Shown: positions 1-9,071, counted from the stretch's first letter. The stretch is DNA of 64,000 nucleotides from Streptomyces antioxidans (GCF_000968685.2 NZ_LAKD02000018.1:62001-126000), one strand, 5' to 3'. Notes: generated by a model from the sequence alone, not told the origin. Translations and numbers: made by a program.

Positions 1-469
1 CCGGGTGATCCTGCCCGGTGACCCCGTGGTGGTCGACATCGGCGGGACCACCGAGGACGGCTACTGCTCCGACTCCACCCGCGATTACGTCGTCGGCGAG
101 CCGTCGGCGGAGTACCGGCGGCTGTACGAGGTGCTGCTGACCGCCCAGCGCGCCCAGACCGACGCGGTGCGGCCCGGGATCACCGCCGAGCGACTGGACG
201 CGATCGGCCGGGACGTCATCGCCGACGCGGGCTTCGGGCCGCACTTCATCCACCGCACCGGTCATGGCATCGGCCTGGAGACCCACGAGGAGCCCTACAT
301 CGTGGCGGGCTCCGCCCTGCCGCTGGAGCCCGGTATGGCCTTCTCCGTCGAGCCGGGCATCTATCTTCCCGACCGGTTCGGCGCCCGCATCGAGGACATC
401 GTCATCTGCACCGACGACGGCGGTGAACGGCTCAACCGCATCAGCCGCGAGCTGGTCGTCCTGCCCTGA
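1..469 (+). CDS. M24 family metallopeptidase (Xaa-Pro aminopeptidase), C-terminal part
   Basis: This is the C-terminal catalytic part of a pita-bread fold metalloprotease that removes N-terminal residues next to proline; the start lies left of the window. Visible M24 ligand motifs, in order, are VVDIGG (Asp), DSTRD (Asp), RTGHGIG (His), SVEPGIY (Glu) and ARIEDI (Glu), so the dinuclear metal site looks complete. The frame is open to the left edge and ends with TGA at 467-469. Whether the full protein has the N-terminal creatinase-type domain cannot be seen. Assignment to Xaa-Pro aminopeptidase rather than another M24 subfamily such as creatinase is by family resemblance. Confidence 0.88.
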   Translation, partial: RVILPGDPVVVDIGGTTEDGYCSDSTRDYVVGEPSAEYRRLYEVLLTAQRAQTDAVRPGITAERLDAIGRDVIADAGFGPHFIHRTGHGIGLETHEEPYIVAGSALPLEPGMAFSVEPGIYLPDRFGARIEDIVICTDDGGERLNRISRELVVLP

Positions 470-771
470 CCTCCCCAGTCGCGGCGATCACGTACCGCGG
501 TGTACCAGGACGTTGACAAAGTCGATGAGCGGTAGAAATCTGTCAAAGCATCGCTGCAAAAGATAGACGAAATCGCTCAACTCTCGTACTGCGGCTGGCT
601 CGGCACCACCGCGGCACCGCCTGGGCCTGCTGAACACCGTCATCGTCCGCCAGGCGCACCAGTCCCTCACGCCTCCGCGCCCGCCGCCCCGGGATGCCCC
701 GCGCATCGGTGGGCGGCGGGTGGCGGGGCCGCCGGTCGCGCGCGCTCAGGGGAAGGAAACGAGAAGGCCTC
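470..771. other. Intergenic stretch with AT-richer segment upstream of the secreted hydrolase
   Basis: No convincing gene. Around 510-595 the base composition drops well below the neighbourhood. A TTGACA (513-518) and an inverted TGTCAA (541-546) flank 22 bases, and a TAGAAAT follows the TTGACA but at a spacing of only 14, so no clean promoter can be named. It may be the promoter/operator region for the secreted hydrolase. The reverse strand of 488-585 can be read as a peptide-like string but lacks recognised similarity. Confidence 0.35.
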
Positions 772-3700
772 ATGAGAAGAAGACATCGCGGTCGGCGGTT
801 AGCCGCCGGGCTCGTGACGGCGGGTCTGCTCACGGTCGGGCTGCTGCCCGTGACAGCCCATGCCGCAGCGGGAGCCCAGGCCGCAGAGGGTGTGAATCTG
901 GCGCTGGGCAGGCCGGTGACGGCCAGCGGGGCACACGGCTCCCATCCGGCGAGCAATGTCACCGACGGCAGCCAGGCCTCGTACTGGGAGGGCCCCGAGG
1001 GCTCGTTCCCCCAGTGGGTGCGGATCGACCTCGGGAGCAGGACGGACATCGACGCGGTGGTGCTGAAGCTCCCCGCGTCGTGGGAGCCCCGCACCGAGGC
1101 CGTGACGGTCCAGACCGGCGCCGACGGCCAGGACTTCACCACCGTCGTTCCGGAGGTGCGCAAGGACTTCTCGCCGTCCACCGGCAACACCGTGGCGCTC
1201 GACGTCACGGCCGAGGCGCGGTACGTACGGATACGGGTGACCGGCAACACGGGCTGGGACGCCGCCCAGCTCTCCGAGGTCGAGGTGCGCGGGGAGGCCG
1301 CCGGGGAGCCCCCGGGAAACCCGCCCGCGGGCACCAATCTGGCCCTGCGCAAGCCGATCGAGGCGTCCTCGACCACCCAGGACTACGTCGCGAGCAACGC
1401 CAATGACGGCAGCACCGCGACCTACTGGGAGGCGGGCGGCCAGTCCGCGACGCTGACCGCGAAGCTCGGCGCCGATGCCGAGCTGACCGGCGTCGTGGTC
1501 AAGCTCAACCCCGATCCCGTCTGGTCCACCCGGTCGCAGAGCATCCAGGTGCTGGGACGGCCGGTCGGGGCGTCCGGCTTCACCTCGCTGAAGGACCGGG
1601 CCGACTACACCTTCAGCCCGTCGCAGAACCAGAACGCGGTGACCATCCCGGTCACCGGCCGGTACGCGGACGTACGGCTGCAGTTCTCCGGCAACACCGG
1701 CGCCGGCGGCGGTCAGGTCGCCGAGTTCGAGGTCGTCGGAACGGCCGCGCCCGCCCCCGATCTGACCGTCACCGACCTCCTCTGGTCGCCCCAGTCGCCC
1801 TCCGAGGCGGACGCGGTCACCGTCGAGGCGACGGTCCGCAACGCCGGGACCGCCGCCGCGCCCGCCACCACGGTGAACGTCAGCCTCGAGGGCACGGTCG
1901 CGGGCAGCGGCACGGTCGGCGCGCTCGAACCGGGCGCCTCGCAGAAGGTGCCGGTCAAGGTCGGCAAGCGGCCCATGGGCAGCTACACCGTCTCCGCCGT
2001 CGTCGACCCGGCCGACGCGGTGGCCGAGCTCGACAACACCAACAACAGCCGCAACGCCGCCTCGAAGCTGGTCATCGGCCAGGCCCCCGGACCGGACCTG
2101 GAGGTCACCGGCATCACCACCAACCCCGCCAGCCCGGCCGTCGGCGCCAAGGTCACCTTCACCGTCGCGGTGCACAACAGGGGCACCAGCGCGGTGCCCG
2201 CCGGAACGGTCACCCGGCTCACCGTCGGCGGGACCACGCTGAACGGCACGGCGGGAGCCATCCAGGCCGGTGGCACGGCCACCGTGGCCATCGGCGGCGA
2301 ATGGACCGCCACCAGCGGCGGAGCGACGCTCACCGCGACCGCGGACGCCACCGGCACCGTCGCCGAGACCAACGAGGACAACAACACCTTCGCCCGCTCC
2401 CTGGTCGTCGGACGCGGCGCCGCCGTGCCGTACACCGAGTACGAGGCGGAGGACGGCCGGTACGACGGCACCCTGCTGAAGACGGACGCCAAGCGCACCT
2501 TCGGGCACACCAACTTCGCCACCGAGTCCTCCGGGCGCGCATCGGTCCGGCTCGACACCACCGGCCAGTACGTGGAGTTCACCTCCACCACACCGTCCAA
2601 CTCGATCGTGGTCCGCAACTCGATCCCGGACGCGGCGGGCGGCGGCGGCCGGGAGGCGACCGTCAGCCTCTACGCGGACGGCACCTTCGTCCGCAAACTC
2701 ACCCTGTCCTCCAAGCACAGCTGGCTCTACGGCACGACCGATGACCCGGAGGGCCTGACCAACCGGCCCGGCGGCGACGCCCGGCGGCTGTTCGACGAGT
2801 CCCACGCCCTGCTCACCGACACCTACCCGCCGGGGACCGAGTTCCGGCTCCAGCGGGACGCCGGTGACGACGCGGCCTTCTACATCATCGACCTGATCGA
2901 TCTGGAACAGGTCGCGGCACCGGCCACCAAGCCCGCCGAATGCTCCTCCATCACCGACTACGGGGCCGTGCCCAACGACGGCATCGACGACGCGGACGCC
3001 ATCCAGCGCGCCGTCACCGCGGACCAGGAGGGCGCGATCCCCTGCGTCTGGATCCCCGCGGGCCAGTGGCGCCAGGAGAAGAAGATCCTCACCGACGACC
3101 CGCAGAACCAGGGCCAGTACAACCAGATGGGGATCCGGGACGTCACCATCCGCGGCGCCGGGATGTGGCACTCCCAGCTCTACTCGCTCATCCCGCCCCA
3201 GGAGGCGGGCGGCATCAACCACCCCCACGAGGGCAACTTCGGCTTCGACATCGACGACAACACCAAGATCTCGGACATCGCCATCTTCGGCTCCGGCACC
3301 ATCCGCGGGGGTGACGGCGGCGCCGAGGGCGGTGTCGGGCTCAACGGCCGTTTCGGCGAGAACACCAAGATCACCAACGTCTGGATCGAGCACGCCAACG
3401 TCGGCGCCTGGGTCGGCCGCGACTACTCCAACATCCCCGCGCTGTGGGGGCCGGGCGACGGCCTCGAGTTCAGTGGCGTACGGATCCGCGACACCTATGC
3501 CGACGGCGTCAACTTCACCAACGGCACCCGCAACTCCACCGTGTTCAACTCCTCGTTCCGCAACACCGGCGATGACGCGCTCGCCGTCTGGGCCAACAAG
3601 TATGTGAAGGACACCTCGACGGACATCGGCCACGACAACCACTTCCGCAACAACACCATCCAACTGCCCTGGCGGGCCAACGGCATCGCGGTCTACGGCG

Positions 3701-4185
3701 GCTACGGCAACACGATCGAGAACAACCTGGTCTCCGACACCATGAACTATCCGGGGATCATGCTGGCCACGGACCACGACCCGCTGCCCTTCTCCGGCAA
3801 GACCCTCATCGCCAACAACGGCCTGTACCGCACGGGCGGCGCGTTCTGGGGCGAGGCGCAGGAGTTCGGCGCGATCACCCTGTTCGCGCAGGGGCAGGAC
3901 ATCCCGGGGGTCACGATCCGCGACACCGACATCCACGACTCCACCTACGACGGCATCCAGTTCAAGACGGGCGGCGGCGCGATGCCCGGCGTCCAGATCG
4001 AGAACGTCACCATCGACAAGTCCAACAACGGGTCCGGGATCCTCGCGATGGGCGGGGCACGCGGCGACGCCACGCTGACGAACGTGACGATCACCGGCTC
4101 GGCCGAGGGCGACGTGGTGAAGGAGCCCGGCTCACAGTTCGTGATCAACGGCACCCCGAACAGGTCCTCCGCACCGCGCGATTGA
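772..4185 (+). CDS. Secreted multidomain beta-helix glycoside hydrolase (GH87/alpha-1,3-glucanase-like)
   Basis: Predicted secreted carbohydrate-active enzyme of 1137 aa. Start ATG 772 gives a good signal peptide (MRRRHRGRR, hydrophobic core, then THAAAG near residue 32) with GAGAAGG just upstream; an in-frame start at 694 would put 26 extra residues before the signal. Domains seen in order: two F5/8-type C (discoidin) repeats at about 40-175 and 187-322, each opening with a NLAL-K/RP motif; two CARDB adhesion repeats at about 327-427 and 441-545, each opening PDL-V and ending D/N-NN; a CBM35/CBM6-like module from about 554 (YEAEDG); and a right-handed beta-helix from about 724 (DYGAVPNDG) carrying NTGDDALAVWA. 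Discoidin and CBM modules with a beta-helix resemble bacterial GH87 alpha-1,3-glucanases (mycodextranases), which attack fungal wall or dextran-type glucan. The GH87 call is inference; pectin-type lyases or GH28/GH55-like enzymes are alternatives. Confidence 0.72.
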   Translation: MRRRHRGRRLAAGLVTAGLLTVGLLPVTAHAAAGAQAAEGVNLALGRPVTASGAHGSHPASNVTDGSQASYWEGPEGSFPQWVRIDLGSRTDIDAVVLKLPASWEPRTEAVTVQTGADGQDFTTVVPEVRKDFSPSTGNTVALDVTAEARYVRIRVTGNTGWDAAQLSEVEVRGEAAGEPPGNPPAGTNLALRKPIEASSTTQDYVASNANDGSTATYWEAGGQSATLTAKLGADAELTGVVVKLNPDPVWSTRSQSIQVLGRPVGASGFTSLKDRADYTFSPSQNQNAVTIPVTGRYADVRLQFSGNTGAGGGQVAEFEVVGTAAPAPDLTVTDLLWSPQSPSEADAVTVEATVRNAGTAAAPATTVNVSLEGTVAGSGTVGALEPGASQKVPVKVGKRPMGSYTVSAVVDPADAVAELDNTNNSRNAASKLVIGQAPGPDLEVTGITTNPASPAVGAKVTFTVAVHNRGTSAVPAGTVTRLTVGGTTLNGTAGAIQAGGTATVAIGGEWTATSGGATLTATADATGTVAETNEDNNTFARSLVVGRGAAVPYTEYEAEDGRYDGTLLKTDAKRTFGHTNFATESSGRASVRLDTTGQYVEFTSTTPSNSIVVRNSIPDAAGGGGREATVSLYADGTFVRKLTLSSKHSWLYGTTDDPEGLTNRPGGDARRLFDESHALLTDTYPPGTEFRLQRDAGDDAAFYIIDLIDLEQVAAPATKPAECSSITDYGAVPNDGIDDADAIQRAVTADQEGAIPCVWIPAGQWRQEKKILTDDPQNQGQYNQMGIRDVTIRGAGMWHSQLYSLIPPQEAGGINHPHEGNFGFDIDDNTKISDIAIFGSGTIRGGDGGAEGGVGLNGRFGENTKITNVWIEHANVGAWVGRDYSNIPALWGPGDGLEFSGVRIRDTYADGVNFTNGTRNSTVFNSSFRNTGDDALAVWANKYVKDTSTDIGHDNHFRNNTIQLPWRANGIAVYGGYGNTIENNLVSDTMNYPGIMLATDHDPLPFSGKTLIANNGLYRTGGAFWGEAQEFGAITLFAQGQDIPGVTIRDTDIHDSTYDGIQFKTGGGAMPGVQIENVTIDKSNNGSGILAMGGARGDATLTNVTITGSAEGDVVKEPGSQFVINGTPNRSSAPRD

Positions 4186-4203
4186 CCGCGGCGGACCGCG
4201 CGT

Positions 4204-4250
4204 CCGCCCGCCGCCCCGGAAGGCGCGCTGCCTTCCGGGGCGGCGGGCGG
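4204..4250. terminator. Bidirectional terminator hairpin
   Basis: Perfect 21-bp inverted repeat (4204-4224 and 4230-4250) with a 5-base GCGCT loop, sitting between the stop codons of the convergent hydrolase and opine dehydrogenase genes. It has no U-tract, as is usual for Streptomyces terminators. Confidence 0.85.
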
Positions 4251-4253
4251 CTC

Positions 4254-5333
4254 CTACACCGCCCCGTCGATGAACGCGGCGCGGATGCCGTCGACATCGG
4301 AGCCGAGCAGGCCCAGTGTCCGCGCCGTACGGCCGCCCGCCACGAAGTCCTGTCCGCACAGGGCGGTACCCAGGGCGACGAACGAATCGGTCAGGGGCAG
4401 CGGCAGTCCGATCTGCGCGGCCAGCGAACTCCAGGTGACCAGCCCGAAGGGGATGTCCTCGGTGAAGTACCGGTGCTTGACCGAGTCGGGTTCGGGGAAC
4501 CCCTGACGGCCGTAGCCCTGCACGATGCGCTCGACGAAGCTGCCCTCGGTCACTTCGTACGCGGTGCCGAGGAAGTCCCAGAAGCTGGCCGCCTTCACCC
4601 CGAGGGCGTCCGCCAGGGCCAGGCGTTCGCGGTCCAGGGCGTCGATGACCTCGGCGATGCGCGGGGTCACCAGGCTGTGCAGCGGGTGGCCGTCGGCGTC
4701 CTCGACCGTCTTGAAGTTCAGCACCGCCGGCGGGACGTGGTAGATGGGGTTGCAGTTGTTGAGCCCGACGGTCAGGGTGTCCCCGCCGGGCACGTACCGG
4801 TCGCCGACGTACGCGCGCAGGATGCCGAGGGCCCGCGGTGTGTCCGCGCCGGGTACGGCGGCCAGCGGGACGGCGTGCTTGATCGCCCCGATGTAGACCT
4901 GCGCGGGGCGGCGCAGCCGGCAGGTGTACAGGCTGGTGGGGGTCTCGGCGATGAGGCAGGGCTGCCGCCCGGCGAGCGTGAACAGGCGCGCGAGCTCGAC
5001 GCCGCTGCCGAGCACACCCGGCTGGAACAGCACGAGCTGGTCCGGCTCGAGGACGGACGCGAGCTCCTTGGACAGATAGGCGTGGGCGAAGGCGGGCGCG
5101 GCGACGATGACCACCTCGGCGCCGCCGACGGCCTGGCCGAGGTCGGTCGTCAGCACCGAGGGGGTGCCGTGGCCCTCCACGTCTCCGGTCATGCCGATGC
5201 CGTCGTTGGCCCTGATCGGTTCGAGGTCGCGGCCCCACCTGTCGAAGATCCGTACGTCGTGTCCGTTGAGGGACATGTGGCCACCGATTGCCTGGCCGAC
5301 GTTGCCCGCGCCGAGGATGGCGATGCTGCCCAT
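4254..5333 (-). CDS. NAD/NADP octopine/nopaline dehydrogenase family protein
   Basis: A 359-aa oxidoreductase of the opine dehydrogenase type, which reversibly joins or splits an amino acid and an alpha-keto acid using NAD(P)H. The N-terminus has the Rossmann glycine motif GAGNVG (residues 8-13). The rest has the features of the NAD/NADP octopine/nopaline C-terminal domain, including a conserved-looking GLNNCNPIYHVPPA stretch whose His matches the usual catalytic position in the family (inferred). Start ATG 5333 is preceded by GGAAGAG. The gene lies 86 bp downstream of an AbgT-type transporter on the same strand, and both are divergent from a GntR regulator, so it probably processes a compound carried by that transporter. 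The substrate is not predictable from sequence. Confidence 0.8.
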   Translation of the reverse strand: MGSIAILGAGNVGQAIGGHMSLNGHDVRIFDRWGRDLEPIRANDGIGMTGDVEGHGTPSVLTTDLGQAVGGAEVVIVAAPAFAHAYLSKELASVLEPDQLVLFQPGVLGSGVELARLFTLAGRQPCLIAETPTSLYTCRLRRPAQVYIGAIKHAVPLAAVPGADTPRALGILRAYVGDRYVPGGDTLTVGLNNCNPIYHVPPAVLNFKTVEDADGHPLHSLVTPRIAEVIDALDRERLALADALGVKAASFWDFLGTAYEVTEGSFVERIVQGYGRQGFPEPDSVKHRYFTEDIPFGLVTWSSLAAQIGLPLPLTDSFVALGTALCGQDFVAGGRTARTLGLLGSDVDGIRAAFIDGAV

Positions 5334-5419
5334 AGTGCGTGACTCTTCCGTGTCGATGGGGTGGGGGAGTGGGCCCGGCGGTGCCGAGCCGTGCGGGAGT
5401 GGCTGAGGGGGCGGCGGCG

Positions 5420-7027
5420 TCATCTGACGGGCACACCCGGGCCGAGCGGAATTCCCAGGGCGTACCAGAGGGCGAAGAGGGACGACCACGAGACGAGTAC
5501 GGCGAGCGCCACGGGCACTGTGAAGGACAGCATGGTCCCGATGCCCGCGCCCTTCCGGAACTGCTGGAGGAAGCCCAGGGCCAGCACGAAGTAGGCGTTC
5601 ATGGGCGTGGTGTTGGTGACCGAGTCCCCGATCATGAAGGAGACCATCGCCGCCTGGGGGGAGAGCCCGATGTACATCGCCAGGGGGACCACGACGGGGG
5701 CGAGGATGGACCACATCGCCGAGCCGCTGCTGATGATGATGTTCAGTGCGCTGATGGCCAGGATGATCACGAGCAGGATGATGAGGTGGGGCGCGTCCAG
5801 GGACTTCAGCAGCCGGGCGCCCTCGACCGTGATCACATTGCTGATCCCGGTCCAGGTGAAGTAGGCGAGGAACTGCGCGACCACGAAGAACAGCACGATC
5901 ACGGGGACGAAGGACTTCACCCCGTCGGCCATGGCGGACGGAACGGCCGACAGCGAGGGGATGGTGCCCACCTGCCTGCCGTAGACGATGCCGAGGATCG
6001 CGAACAGCAGCGAGATGAACACGGCGATGTTCACCACGACCACGGACTGGACGATGCTGCCGCCCTCGCCGCGGAACGGGGACCCGGGCAGCAGGAGCGC
6101 GGACACGGCCAGCACATAGAGCCCGAGCACCGCGCCGGACAGCCTCATGGCGCGTTTCTCGACGGCGCTCAGTGTGAACGAGGAGAGGGCGTCGCCGGCC
6201 GGGCCGCCGTGCTGGGGCGCCTCGCCCTGGGCGCCGGTGTTGAAGAGCCTGTCGGCGGCGGCGTCGTCCTCGGGCGTCGGTATGAACTCGGGCCGTCGGG
6301 CCAGCACGCGGTCGACCGTGAGGGCGATGACGGCGGCGAGGAACACCGATGAGACCGCGGTGAAGAAGTAGGTGGCCACCGGAGTGATGACGTAGTCCGG
6401 ATCGACCGTGTGCGCGGCCTCGGCCGCCAGGGACGATCTGACCGCGTCGGCCGGGGTCACCAGCGGGCTGGCGTTGAAGCCGATGGCCGTGGACGCGTAG
6501 GCCACCATCAGCCCGAGCACCGGGCTGCGGCCCACGGTCCGGAAGGCCAGCGCGCCCAGCGGGATCATCACGATGTAGGCCGAGTCGCTCATGATGTGCG
6601 CGATCATCGAGCCGAACGCGATGGAGAAGGTCAGCCAGGAGACGGGCAGACGGCCGATCGTGACGCGGAGAAGCGCGGTGAGCAGGCCGCTCTTCTCGGT
6701 GACGCTGACGCCGAGAAGAACCACCACCACGACCGAAAGCGGCGCGAACCCGGCGAAGTTGTCCAGCGCGGACTCCGCGGCGAACTTGGCTCCCCGCAGC
6801 GAGAGCAGGCTCTTGACCGCGACGGAGTCCCCTGTCGACGGCAGGGTGACGGACACGCCCACCCCGGCCAGTACGGCACTGAGCACACCGAGCAGCGCCA
6901 CGAAGATCCAGAAGAGCCAGAACGGATGGGGGAGCCGGTTTCCCGCCCGCTCCAGGGCGCTGAGAGCGCGGAACAGCCGGTTCATGGAGCCGTCCACGGG
7001 TGGGCTGCTGCTTCGAAGGTGCGTCAT
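5420..7027 (-). CDS. AbgT family transporter
   Basis: Integral membrane transporter of 535 aa with many hydrophobic helices. AbgT proteins (AbgT, MtrF, YdaH) move p-aminobenzoyl-glutamate or export sulfonamide-type antimetabolites. Family-like segments are visible: PHPFWLFWIFV in the first helix, the SPLVTPADA-type segment and GDSVTNTTPMNAYF near the C-terminus. Start ATG 7027 (MTHLRSS) is 32 bp from a palindromic operator; ATG 6985 (MNRLF) is an in-frame alternative. It is the first gene of a two-gene unit with the opine-dehydrogenase-like enzyme. Import of an acyl-amino-acid or opine-like compound would fit that neighbour, but export is also possible. Confidence 0.85.
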   Translation of the reverse strand: MTHLRSSSPPVDGSMNRLFRALSALERAGNRLPHPFWLFWIFVALLGVLSAVLAGVGVSVTLPSTGDSVAVKSLLSLRGAKFAAESALDNFAGFAPLSVVVVVLLGVSVTEKSGLLTALLRVTIGRLPVSWLTFSIAFGSMIAHIMSDSAYIVMIPLGALAFRTVGRSPVLGLMVAYASTAIGFNASPLVTPADAVRSSLAAEAAHTVDPDYVITPVATYFFTAVSSVFLAAVIALTVDRVLARRPEFIPTPEDDAAADRLFNTGAQGEAPQHGGPAGDALSSFTLSAVEKRAMRLSGAVLGLYVLAVSALLLPGSPFRGEGGSIVQSVVVVNIAVFISLLFAILGIVYGRQVGTIPSLSAVPSAMADGVKSFVPVIVLFFVVAQFLAYFTWTGISNVITVEGARLLKSLDAPHLIILLVIILAISALNIIISSGSAMWSILAPVVVPLAMYIGLSPQAAMVSFMIGDSVTNTTPMNAYFVLALGFLQQFRKGAGIGTMLSFTVPVALAVLVSWSSLFALWYALGIPLGPGVPVR

Positions 7028-7058
7028 CTGGGGCCTTATCAGGTCGGGAGGCGTGCAA

Positions 7059-7080
7059 TCCCTGTGATATTTCACAGGGA
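7059..7080. promoter_or_regulatory. Palindromic operator, likely for the adjacent GntR regulator
   Basis: Perfect 9-bp inverted repeat TCCCTGTGA / TCACAGGGA around a TATT spacer, in the divergent interval between the AbgT and GntR genes and 32 bp from the AbgT start. The size and symmetry fit a dimeric FCD-type GntR repressor that responds to the transported compound. The site is seen directly; the protein partner is inferred from position. Confidence 0.75.
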
Positions 7081-7193
7081 TGATACGCTCCGGAAGGAGG
7101 ATGTCAACAGGTCTTCGCGCAGGTGGGCCGCCTGCTGGCGAGGACCGCCACACCGCGTTTGAAGCCACACCGCGCTTGAAGAGGAGCCGTGCC

Positions 7194-7868
7194 GTGAGTT
7201 CGGGATCGTCGATGGCGCAGCAGGCGTACGCATCCCTCAAGCGCGACATCATCCGATGCCGCCTCCGCCCGGGCGACGTCATCATCGAGGCGTGGCTCGC
7301 CGAGCGCTACGGCATGAGCAAGACCCCGGTGCGCGAGGCCATCAACGCGCTGCGCAGGGAGGGCCTGGTGGTCGTCGTCCCGCGGCGCGGCACCTTCGTC
7401 AAGCCGACGGACCTCGGTGACCTCCAGGACACCTATCGGCTGCGACGGCTCCTCGAACCGGAAGCGGCCGTGCTCGCCTCCCAGCGCGCCGGGGCCGAGG
7501 ACCTGGACCGACTGGACGCCCTCAGCGCGGCGACCGTGGCGGCGGACGCCTCACGTCCCGACCTGAACGAGGCGAACCGGCTGCTGCATGTGGCGATCGC
7601 CGAAGTCGCGCGCGTGTCGCTGATGATTCCAATGATCAACACGCTGCACGAAGAGATCGAACGCTTCCTCAACCTCCGGGGTGAACTCGGCCGCCCCCCT
7701 TATGTCAGCGTCAACCACGGACGGCTGGTCGAGGCGATCAGAAGGGGCTCGGACAGAAGCGGCTCGGAGGAGGAGATCAGACAGATCGCCCTCGATGGCA
7801 TCGAGCGCTCGCGCCAGTACATGCTGAACACCCTGCTCTCCGGAGGGACCGAGACTCCGGCACGGTAG
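7194..7868 (+). CDS. GntR family (FadR/FCD) transcriptional regulator
   Basis: A 224-aa regulator with an N-terminal winged helix-turn-helix (about residues 10-68, containing LAERYGMSKTPVREA and the wing RRGTFV) and a C-terminal all-helical FCD ligand domain (RRLLEPEAAVLA, LHVAIAEVA, VNHGRLVEAI). FCD domains usually bind small carboxylates, often through a metal. GTG 7194 was chosen because GAGGAG lies 7 bases upstream; ATG 7212 is an internal alternative and the 7080 start would run through the operator. It is divergent from the transporter/opine dehydrogenase pair and is probably their repressor and its own. Confidence 0.88.
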   Translation: MSSGSSMAQQAYASLKRDIIRCRLRPGDVIIEAWLAERYGMSKTPVREAINALRREGLVVVVPRRGTFVKPTDLGDLQDTYRLRRLLEPEAAVLASQRAGAEDLDRLDALSAATVAADASRPDLNEANRLLHVAIAEVARVSLMIPMINTLHEEIERFLNLRGELGRPPYVSVNHGRLVEAIRRGSDRSGSEEEIRQIALDGIERSRQYMLNTLLSGGTETPAR

Positions 7869-7952
7869 GACGCCGAGGAGACGGGGCGGCGGCTGTCGGC
7901 GGCGACGCGCGAACACGACAAGGCCGCATGGCCCGCTCCGCTGAACACGGGC

Positions 7953-8972
7953 CTAGACGGAGTCGCGCACCGCCCGGGTGGCCCGCGTGGTCCTGCCCTC
8001 GCGGAGTGCGCAGTCGGGCGCGGTCGGCGGCTCGTCGGGCTTGCGCACGATGTAATCGACCGCGAGTCGGCCCAGCTCGGCCAGGGGAAGCTCGATCGTC
8101 GTCAGATCGAAGACGCGGCCCGTGGCCGTTCCACCGATACCCGCGATCGCGATGTCGTCGGGGATGCGCAGCCCCGCCTGCCAGATGGCCGCGAGCGAGC
8201 CGATCGCGGTCTCGTCGTTGGTGCAGATGATCGAGTCGGGTGGGTCGGGGGCACGGAGCAGCTGCTGGGTCGCCTCGCGGCCGGTCATCTGGCTCATGCC
8301 GTTCCGGCCGACGACGCGCGGCAGTCGGCCGCACTCGTACATGGCGCGCTGGTATCCCCGGATGCGCAGCTCGGCCGCGGTCAGTCCGGGGAGCCCTCCG
8401 GCGAAGGCGATGTCGCGGTACCCCAGGTCGAGCATGTGCTGGGTGAGGGCGTACGCGGTCGCCTCGTTGTCCACGATGATCTCGGTCGATACGAAGCCGC
8501 GCGGTGCGAGGCTCACGACCCGGGTGCCCTCGCCCACCGCCCGGTTGACCTCACGGGCCAGGTCCGCCGTGCCGGGCGAGCCTTCGATGTCGCTGCCGCA
8601 GAAGACGATGCCGGACGCCCCGTGCTCGCGGAGGACCTGGAACTTGGTGCGCTCCTGGTGGGGGTCGCGGTTGGCGTTCGCGAGGACGGTCACATGGCCG
8701 CACTCCGCGGCGGCGATCTCGATGCCCCTGATCATCTCGGCGAAGTACGGGTCCAGGATGTCGCTCGCGACGACGCCGATGAGATTGCTGTGACCGTTCT
8801 TGAGTGCCCGTCCCGCGGCGCTGCGCCGGTAGCCGAGCGTCGCCGCGGCGGAGATGACCGAGGCGCGCACCCCCGACGAGACGGGATGACTCTCATCGGC
8901 CCCGTTGAGGACGCGCGACGCCGTTGTGACCGACACCTTCGCCAGCTCCGCCACATCGCGCAGTGTCGCCAC
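7953..8972 (-). CDS. LacI family transcriptional regulator
   Basis: A 339-aa regulator starting with GTG 8972 behind a GGAGGGGG site. It has the LacI helix-turn-helix (LRDVAELAKVSVTTASRVLNG, residues 3-23), the hinge GRALKNG, and a periplasmic-binding-protein-like effector domain with DPYF and ICTNDETAIG segments. It is divergent from a zinc dehydrogenase gene; two AACGTT-centred operators lie in the 165-bp interval. It probably represses that dehydrogenase/transporter unit and itself. The effector is likely a sugar, polyol or derived acid. Confidence 0.9.
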   Translation of the reverse strand: MATLRDVAELAKVSVTTASRVLNGADESHPVSSGVRASVISAAATLGYRRSAAGRALKNGHSNLIGVVASDILDPYFAEMIRGIEIAAAECGHVTVLANANRDPHQERTKFQVLREHGASGIVFCGSDIEGSPGTADLAREVNRAVGEGTRVVSLAPRGFVSTEIIVDNEATAYALTQHMLDLGYRDIAFAGGLPGLTAAELRIRGYQRAMYECGRLPRVVGRNGMSQMTGREATQQLLRAPDPPDSIICTNDETAIGSLAAIWQAGLRIPDDIAIAGIGGTATGRVFDLTTIELPLAELGRLAVDYIVRKPDEPPTAPDCALREGRTTRATRAVRDSV

Positions 8973-9058
8973 CGTCGACCCCCTCCGCTTCGTGTTCCGC
9001 CGTTGTCTTTCGCCACGTCGGGTCTGTTGACATCAGTTTCCCACACTGCGTAACTTGC

Positions 9059-9071
9059 GGAAAACGTTCCC
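9059..9071. promoter_or_regulatory. LacI-type operator 1
   Basis: GGAAAACGTTCCC, centred on AACGTT, in the divergent interval between the LacI gene and the dehydrogenase. It matches 11 of 12 positions of the cre-like consensus GWAANCGNTNWC. Its centre is 43 bp from a second site in the opposite orientation, close to four helical turns. Confidence 0.72.

Noticed and set aside
488..600. Minus-strand peptide-like reading in the AT-rich gap
   Set aside because: About 32 residues look protein-like, but there is no start signal, no recognised family, and the region is better explained as a promoter interval.
799..3936. 1045-codon open frame on the minus strand opposite the secreted hydrolase
   Set aside because: It is Gly/Val/Asp/Arg-rich without any domain pattern and lies fully antisense to a gene with signal peptide and clear domains. 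Long antisense frames are expected at this GC content.
5334..7058. Upstream extension of the opine dehydrogenase frame to 934 codons
   Set aside because: It overlaps the AbgT gene in another frame with shadow-like composition. ATG 5333 has its own ribosome site and the Rossmann motif begins at once.
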